A stretch of DNA of 64,000 nt. Source: Armillaria gallica (Eukaryota; Basidiomycota; Agaricomycetes; Agaricales; Physalacriaceae). Of the stretch, positions 58,716-64,000 are shown piece after piece. Within the stretch, counting starts at the first letter, position 1. Each line of letters opens with the position of its first letter. The DNA is taken from the NCBI GenBank assembly GCA_037576215.1, contig JBANDB010000001.1:8393902-8457901 (forward strand), written 5' to 3'. The notes beneath the pieces are model-generated. The model searched no databases and was not told the DNA's origin. It saw only the letters and a list, made by a program, of their open reading frames with translations. A program made the position numbers and the translations under genes.

Positions 58716-61700
58716 GAAATCTACTCACACTGGCGGATCTGTTCTACCAACCGGATCGGTCGACATCCTCTCACGAAGACTGATCTCTTGTTGATAGGGC
58801 CTCAACGTCGCGGACACCATGAGGGTAACCGCATTCACTCTTCCTGTTTGGGTGAGTCTCGGAGGCTGATTCCGCCATACATCTTTCCAGACACGGCATC
58901 AAAGAGTCTTCCATTTCCTATGTCCAGTCCTATGGTCACCATTTACTACTCTACTCAGTATCTCTCGGTTGATCTATGTCCTCTCTGTATGCGCGCCTAT
59001 GAATCCATCCGATAATATGGTTTGAATACGGTGCTATATCATGAGGATGATGAAAATTTCGCTCGCTGTCAACAGTTTTTTATCCATGTTCCGGGAAACT
59101 TGTCCCCCAGACCTACTAGACTGGTCCGAATGATATTGACGAAGCGCTTCGCTGACGTCAACATTTCCTCGATCGCAACTTACGCGGGAGGCCGTGGGTA
59201 AGAATAACGGCGATACTCATTAGCGCTCTGGTAGTGTGAAATTCAGGATAACGTGTACAGAATGATCACATTGACGACGCAGTGCCTTAAACACTATAGC
59301 CTTTCCCGCTGACTGGCGTCTACGGCTTCCAACACACTGACTTGTCCGTTTAAGATAAGCGCTGTGCCTTCAAGACTGCACTGTCTTCGGACTACTCATT
59401 TCTGTCGTTAAACTCCAATAGCGACGGACGCATTCATGAATAATATTAATGAAGGTTCAATGACGGGAACTCTCTGGAATCTGTAGATGAAATAGGAACT
59501 CAGGAATTTACTCGAGCTTTCGCATAAATCTCGTTCTTTTCAGATTTGATGGTCAGACCGATTTATTTTTCTGGCGCTCTATAAACACCCGTAGCATCAG
59601 TGCACTCGATGTTTTCTGCCCTAAACTTCCATCAGATTCCGTGAGAGAGCATAATGCCTTACTCATCATACGGAAAACAGTGAACGAACTAATGCGGTGC
59701 GTCAATATGTCATGCGATTTTACGATTGCACTCTATCAACGGTACGGTGGCATATGACCTATAAAGCTTTGTTGTCAACCAGCGATGTTCTTCTCCCTAG
59801 CTCATTATCTCCTCCTAAGCATATCCTCCGAGCAAGCAACCAGCTATCGAAACTCATTGAGAGTTTCATATTGCTTCGCGACGTCTGTCTCACTCGTCAT
59901 TATTGTCGCAACCACATGCGTTGCTCTCATTCTTAGGCTACATCCCGGTGGAGAGTCGTCATATATCATGAATCCGTGTGTGATGGGAAATAGAACCGTA
60001 AGACTCATCGCCCGTTGCTTATTCTTTATTCTTTATTGGATGGGCGGTAGGTGAAAGGCCGTCAGCCAGTTTGAGTAGAAAGAGAAGAGGAGAGAGAGGA
60101 GAGAGACATGGGGTGAAGTGGCCGTAGAAGCGAGCGAGAGAGGTAAGGGCACCTTGTTTGCTGCAAAAGTGCTGGGACCGCGGGCACATTGTGCTGCATC
60201 CACTGCACGTGACAGTCGCATGCACGTGCAAGGATGCAGCACAATACGTGCGCGGTACGGAACTGCCAGAGCGATCGCACTCCTCTCAACGTCGATTGCT
60301 CGCATGTCTGTAGAGGTACAATGCATGTGCAATGTTCTATACCCCTCCTTCAGCACTCCTCATTCAAGGAGAATGCCCATCCATGGCGCGGTGCCGGACC
60401 GTGACAACAAATCCCCTCATCTTTCCTCTTTTCGGCGCACTGGAATACCCACAAACGCGTCTGCAAAAGAGCGCGCTTGAACATCAACGGAATCCCCGGC
60501 ATTGATCGGCATGTCCAGCCACGTGGCGAGATCCGTGCCCAAATTGGCAGGTGCCGGATTTTTGCCACTTGGCACTAACCATGTCCCTCGCTGGCGCCGT
60601 TTCGCTCTGAGACGGCGTGGCGAGCTAGGAGGACCTCAAGGGGATGCCAGATGGTCACTGGCAGGTGTTGGGCAGTGCCTGTGAGGCGGCAGGGCTGCAT
60701 AATCGACGTGGGAGTTGATTTTGGTACCATGGTGCGCGATTTCACTCTTTTTTATTGCTGCAGCTAACGAGTTTTCATAGGCTCGTTACAGGCTCATTCC
60801 CAGCGACCGAGGAGCACCCTATGGACATCGTCGGCCCTCTTCCACGCCCCCCAGGCTCGCCCTTCGCCCGCGATTACAGGACGACTCTTGCGTGACCACC
60901 CCCTACTTCAAATACAGCTGCGACTTTTTTCCTCCACTCCCGGTTCCTTAGCTGCGGTATCTACTGCAGCAAGGGCACTGGGAGACATGATGAGGACCAG
61001 TTCTACGATCACCAACCTCGTCGTTTGGCCGCCGTTGCCGCCGATTTCCCGATTTCCCCCAATTTCAACCACCATGGCGAGCACCGACTTCTTCAGAGCC
61101 TCCAGCACAGCGACGACGATGTCCGCACCCTTTGCAGATGCAACGGCTTGGGTGGAGACCGTCACCAATCCCGCCGTCGTCGCAGCGTAGGCGCCGTCTC
61201 CCCCCAATACCATCCTCCTTGCCTGTAACGGCGACGACGACTTTTCTGGAGCCTCAATCAGCCCGGGAATGACGTCTCCCCCACTATCACTATCAAACGC
61301 CATGAACTACGACGCCGGATTGGTCATCGTCAACGTCATCTTCGTGCCGCGGACGACGTTTTGACGATTTTACCCCCTTTGCTCGCATCCGACGTCTGCT
61401 ACAACTCTCTTCTTACTTCCTCAGACGCAGTGGCAACGACTTGACCAGCAGTATCTTCACCAAACGCAACTGCGTGGACAGTCTATACGGTTCTCGTATC
61501 CGTCGTACCGCCACCGTCGTTGTCTGCAGCCCACCCACCCCCTTTCTACCACGAACACCGACTTTCTCCTGGCGTTCAAATGCCACGGAGACCGTTTTTT
61601 GGAGGAGACGACTCACCAGTGGAGCTACGAGGACCGTGTCAAAGTTCCTCGTCGTCTTTGCAATCACGCCGCCGCTGCCACGTCTTAGAGCACCCACTTT

Positions 61701-62487
61701 CGTGGACGTTTTCCACGCCTTGTTCCTCCATTCCTTGTCATCTTCAAGACGTAACTATTCCGCAACACTGACAGACCTTTGCTTCCATGCCGCGGCGACA
61801 CATGCTCAATTCTGGACACCGCTGTTGGGAGAAAGGGTAATTTCGAGAGCAGGCGGAGAGAATGGAGACTGCGCAGATTGGTGTAAGGTACAGTTCATGT
61901 CTCATGATACAGTTCCAGATAATGCCAATGGTTTTTGCTGAACGAAATGGGGATCCGCCCGATGAGTAAGGTCTTCACGCAAGCTAAATGATTGCAAGAC
62001 AGGGAAGTATATTGGTCTCACAGGCATTGAGTACGACAACGCAGTCTATGATTGCGTGGTACGGTGAGTTCTTTAGCGAACTGTTGTGAATCGTCGGAGT
62101 TTGAATTTGGCTGTGAACTGTGAATGCGCCCGTTTAGGCAGGTACCCTCTGGCGAAGTCGTCTCCCTCGCTGGGGGCGATTCACACTTTTTGGCCTACAG
62201 CGATGGCGAAGTCACACCTGGTTCACAACTTTTGCCAGCTTGATTCACGGTTTTGGGGGCCCGATTCACAATATTATTCACACTTTTTAGCAGGCCGATC
62301 ACTTTTTGGCTGGCGAAGTCTGCGCTTTACACCTTGGACTTCGCCGATTCTTTCCTCGCTCGCTCGCTGTGCTCGTCAATAGGCCAGGATTTTGAGGGAT
62401 GGGATAGGGAGTTGGAATCTTATCTTAGGGATGGATGGAATAAATATAGAAATATGATTTAATAATAATACAACTAGTCTGATTCTC
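58716..62487. other. Gene-poor subtelomeric interval
   Basis: ORFs up to 166 codons occur at 60900-61950 on both strands but overlap one another and show no family motif, so no gene is called. Notable composition: a purine run at about 60075-60110, GC-rich sequence at 60500-61700, and repeated GATTCAC/CTTTTTGG motifs near 62180-62320. Confidence 0.4.
60188..60245. repeat. Perfect 14-bp inverted repeat
   Basis: ATTGTGCTGCATCC at 60188-60201 is the complement of 60232-60245, with a 30-base loop holding two more GCACGTG/CACGTGC elements. It could be a hairpin or a paired binding site. Confidence 0.6.
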
Positions 62488-63482
62488 CTACTTCTTCTTG
62501 ATCTGTAAAGCGGAATGAAGAGCGTTGATTGTCTTGCTCCCAGGGAGCTCCTGACGTCGCGCTTCAAGGGCCTGGATCACATCATCTGAGCTTTGTCCCT
62601 CCGCAATCATGGTCTCGATGCGCTTCACAAAGAAATGATAGTTGCCCCAGATTTTTCGGGCCTGGGTAACGATCTCGTTAGCGCGATAATGGAATGGAAC
62701 GGAATTTCATAGCATCGTACCTTGGCATCATTACGAGGTCTCCATGATGGCAGTCTGCCCTTTCCCGTAGTGCCATTCTTCAAGCTACCCCATTTATTCT
62801 CAATCAACCGTAATGGTGGTAGTCTTCCGATGTCATCTAGCACAGTCCCCTCACTCCATGATTGCCAGATAGTCTTCACATCAGGGTAATCTCCGAGGCT
62901 TCTGGGTGCATAGCAGTCCCACAGCTGTACCGGATTTGTTACCTTAGAAAATATGGACTGCCAGTTAGTCTCTGACTTTTTGAACGTTGGTAGGACTTGG
63001 GGTGTATATGCAGTCGGAGAAGGGATGATGAGATCATGAGATGAACGAGGCTGGGGAAGAGATGGTAGTGATGGTAAAATAGGAAGTACGTAGTAAGTCT
63101 TCTGACTGATGTCAAGTACGTATGGCATGAAGATATCCATCTGTTTGGAAAACGAGGGCAACGGGAGATTTGATACTCTCGTTGGGCTGCCAAACGGGGA
63201 TATCGGGATTTGACTTGACAAGCAATCCGAATCAAAGAGCTGACTTAGGGTTAGCCCCCCGACCTTCGCCGAAGGCGTTGGGAGGGGGGTGCGATCCGAA
63301 GGATCGCAGGGATCGTAGAACAAAGCGAAACTCACCAAAAGGCGGGTTCTTGAGCTTTGCTGTGTGAGCGAAACTGAGGTCCAACGGGGGATGGAGATTA
63401 AGCCATCCCACCCCGTTTCGCTTTTAAAGCTCTTCAGGGACCGTTTGTCGCATGTTGCCAAGACATGAGAGACAATAGCCAT
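62488..63482 (-). CDS. Telomere-proximal protein with GCR1_C/Crypton-like DNA-binding C-terminus
   Basis: Proposed exons are 63482-63336, 63239-62721 and 62661-62488 (279 residues, TAG stop). The C-terminal half has a conserved Trp pattern: TNWQSIFSKVTNPVQLWD, VKTIWQSWSEGTV, PPLRLIENKWGSL and SWRPRNDAK, then ARKIWGNYHFFVKRIE after the 59-base intron 62720-62662. This resembles the GCR1_C-type domain seen in fungal transcription factors and Crypton elements; the match is from memory. The first intron (63335-63240, GTGAGT to GTCAG) is 96 bases, in frame if retained, and contains strong hairpins and a CTAACCCTAAG. No recombinase is present, so it is either a stand-alone subtelomeric gene or the end of a truncated element. 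Confidence 0.55.
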
Positions 63483-63860
63483 TGGCTCTCAGTGACGTTT
63501 ACGCAGCAGCCTCAAGGACGACGCGCGGATAGGGCCTCGTTAAAGGCCTGGTCCGTGCGCCGCGGCATTAAATAATTAATTGTACGATTAACGGCCGGGC
63601 CGCTTAGGCCCGGTCTAGATTAGATAAGATTATTGACAAATCTTGCTTACCTAACACGTGATCACCTCGGGTACCAGCCCGGGGTCACGTGATCAAACTC
63701 GGTGGTGACTAGCCATCTCCGTGGGTGCGGAAGCCGGCCCGAAGGCCGAGGTCCGAGCGTCGATTCGCTTATTAATCAGGCCCGCCCCCGAAGGGCGGCG
63801 GCATTTCGTCATTAAGCGGGCCTATTACCATCGGTCCGGTCCGATCGGGCCGAGTACCGG
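63483..63860. other. GC-rich subtelomeric sequence
   Basis: No ORF of note. It is rich in GGCC/CCCGGG-type palindromes and has two copies of CACGTGATC about 40 bases apart (near 63655 and 63693) facing a CCCGGG. This may be a telomere-associated sequence. Confidence 0.5.
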
Positions 63861-64000
63861 TTAGGGTTAGGGTTAGGGTTAGGGTTAGGGTTAGGGTTAG
63901 GGTTAGGGTTAGGGTTAGGGTTAGGGTTAGGGTTAGGGTTAGGGTTAGGGTTAGGGTTAGGGTTAGGGTTAGGGTTAGGGTTAGGGTTAGGGTTAGGGTT
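63861..64000 (+). repeat. Telomere, (TTAGGG)23 array at the chromosome end
   Basis: 140 bases of perfect TTAGGG repeats run to the last base. The G-rich strand reads 5' to 3' outward, as at a right chromosome end. No variant repeats are seen. Confidence 0.99.

Noticed and set aside
60908..61941. Overlapping 95-166-codon ORFs on both strands
   Set aside because: GC-rich sequence opens several frames at once; no motif, intron pattern or start context favours one.
63861..64000. Interstitial telomere or assembly padding
   Set aside because: The array is perfect, correctly oriented and runs to the end of the sequence after GC-rich subtelomeric DNA, as expected for a true chromosome end.

Overview
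The window is the right end of a fungal chromosome. The last 140 bases are an uninterrupted (TTAGGG)n array with the G-rich strand running to the end. Genes have many 45-60-base introns. The gene and transposon families seen (KDZ-type transposase with CxC5/CxC6 clusters, Ty3/gypsy with a fungal Pol, Sec31, proteinase-K-like subtilase, NAPE-PLD-like hydrolase) point to an Agaricomycete basidiomycete. No species is claimed.

Layout. 1-6 kb: AT-rich, CpG-poor remains of two transposon-associated gene families (a viroplasmin-like domain gene on the minus strand, a broken plus-strand gene) and a hAT-type MITE. About 6.7-22.1 kb and 25.0-47.2 kb: two arms of one large, diverged inverted duplication around a 2.9-kb spacer. 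Neither arm has an intact host gene; both carry relics of a NAPE-PLD-like gene. Insertions that postdate the duplication interrupt them, and the partner arm often preserves the empty site. The left arm holds a foldback MITE, an 831-bp TIR element, hAT MITEs, a TA-flanked MITE, a 5.9-kb two-gene KDZ element and a solo LTR. The right arm holds a 15.5-kb Ty3/gypsy element whose 3' LTR itself contains a 1.1-kb hAT-like element. The left arm looks depleted of CpG relative to the right one, and the gypsy frames are broken almost only by TGA at sites where CGA is plausible; both suggest cytosine methylation/deamination or a RIP-like process.

47.4-57.7 kb is the conserved gene block: a secreted subtilase (17 exons, plus), an NAPE-PLD-like metallo-beta-lactamase hydrolase (6 exons, minus) and SEC31 of the COPII coat (8 exons, minus). 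I found no stop or frame break in the spliced models of these three. 57.7-62.5 kb is gene-poor with a solo LTR. 62.5-63.5 kb is a telomere-proximal gene resembling fungal GCR1_C/Crypton-type DNA-binding proteins, followed by GC-rich subtelomeric sequence and the telomere.

The three host genes have unrelated jobs (secreted proteolysis, N-acyl-phospholipid metabolism, ER-to-Golgi transport) and are not an operon or cluster. The main interest is structural: the inverted duplication is an internal reference that shows the ends, target-site duplications and order of arrival of several transposon families. All splice sites and target-site duplications were read by eye; no database or alignment program was used.
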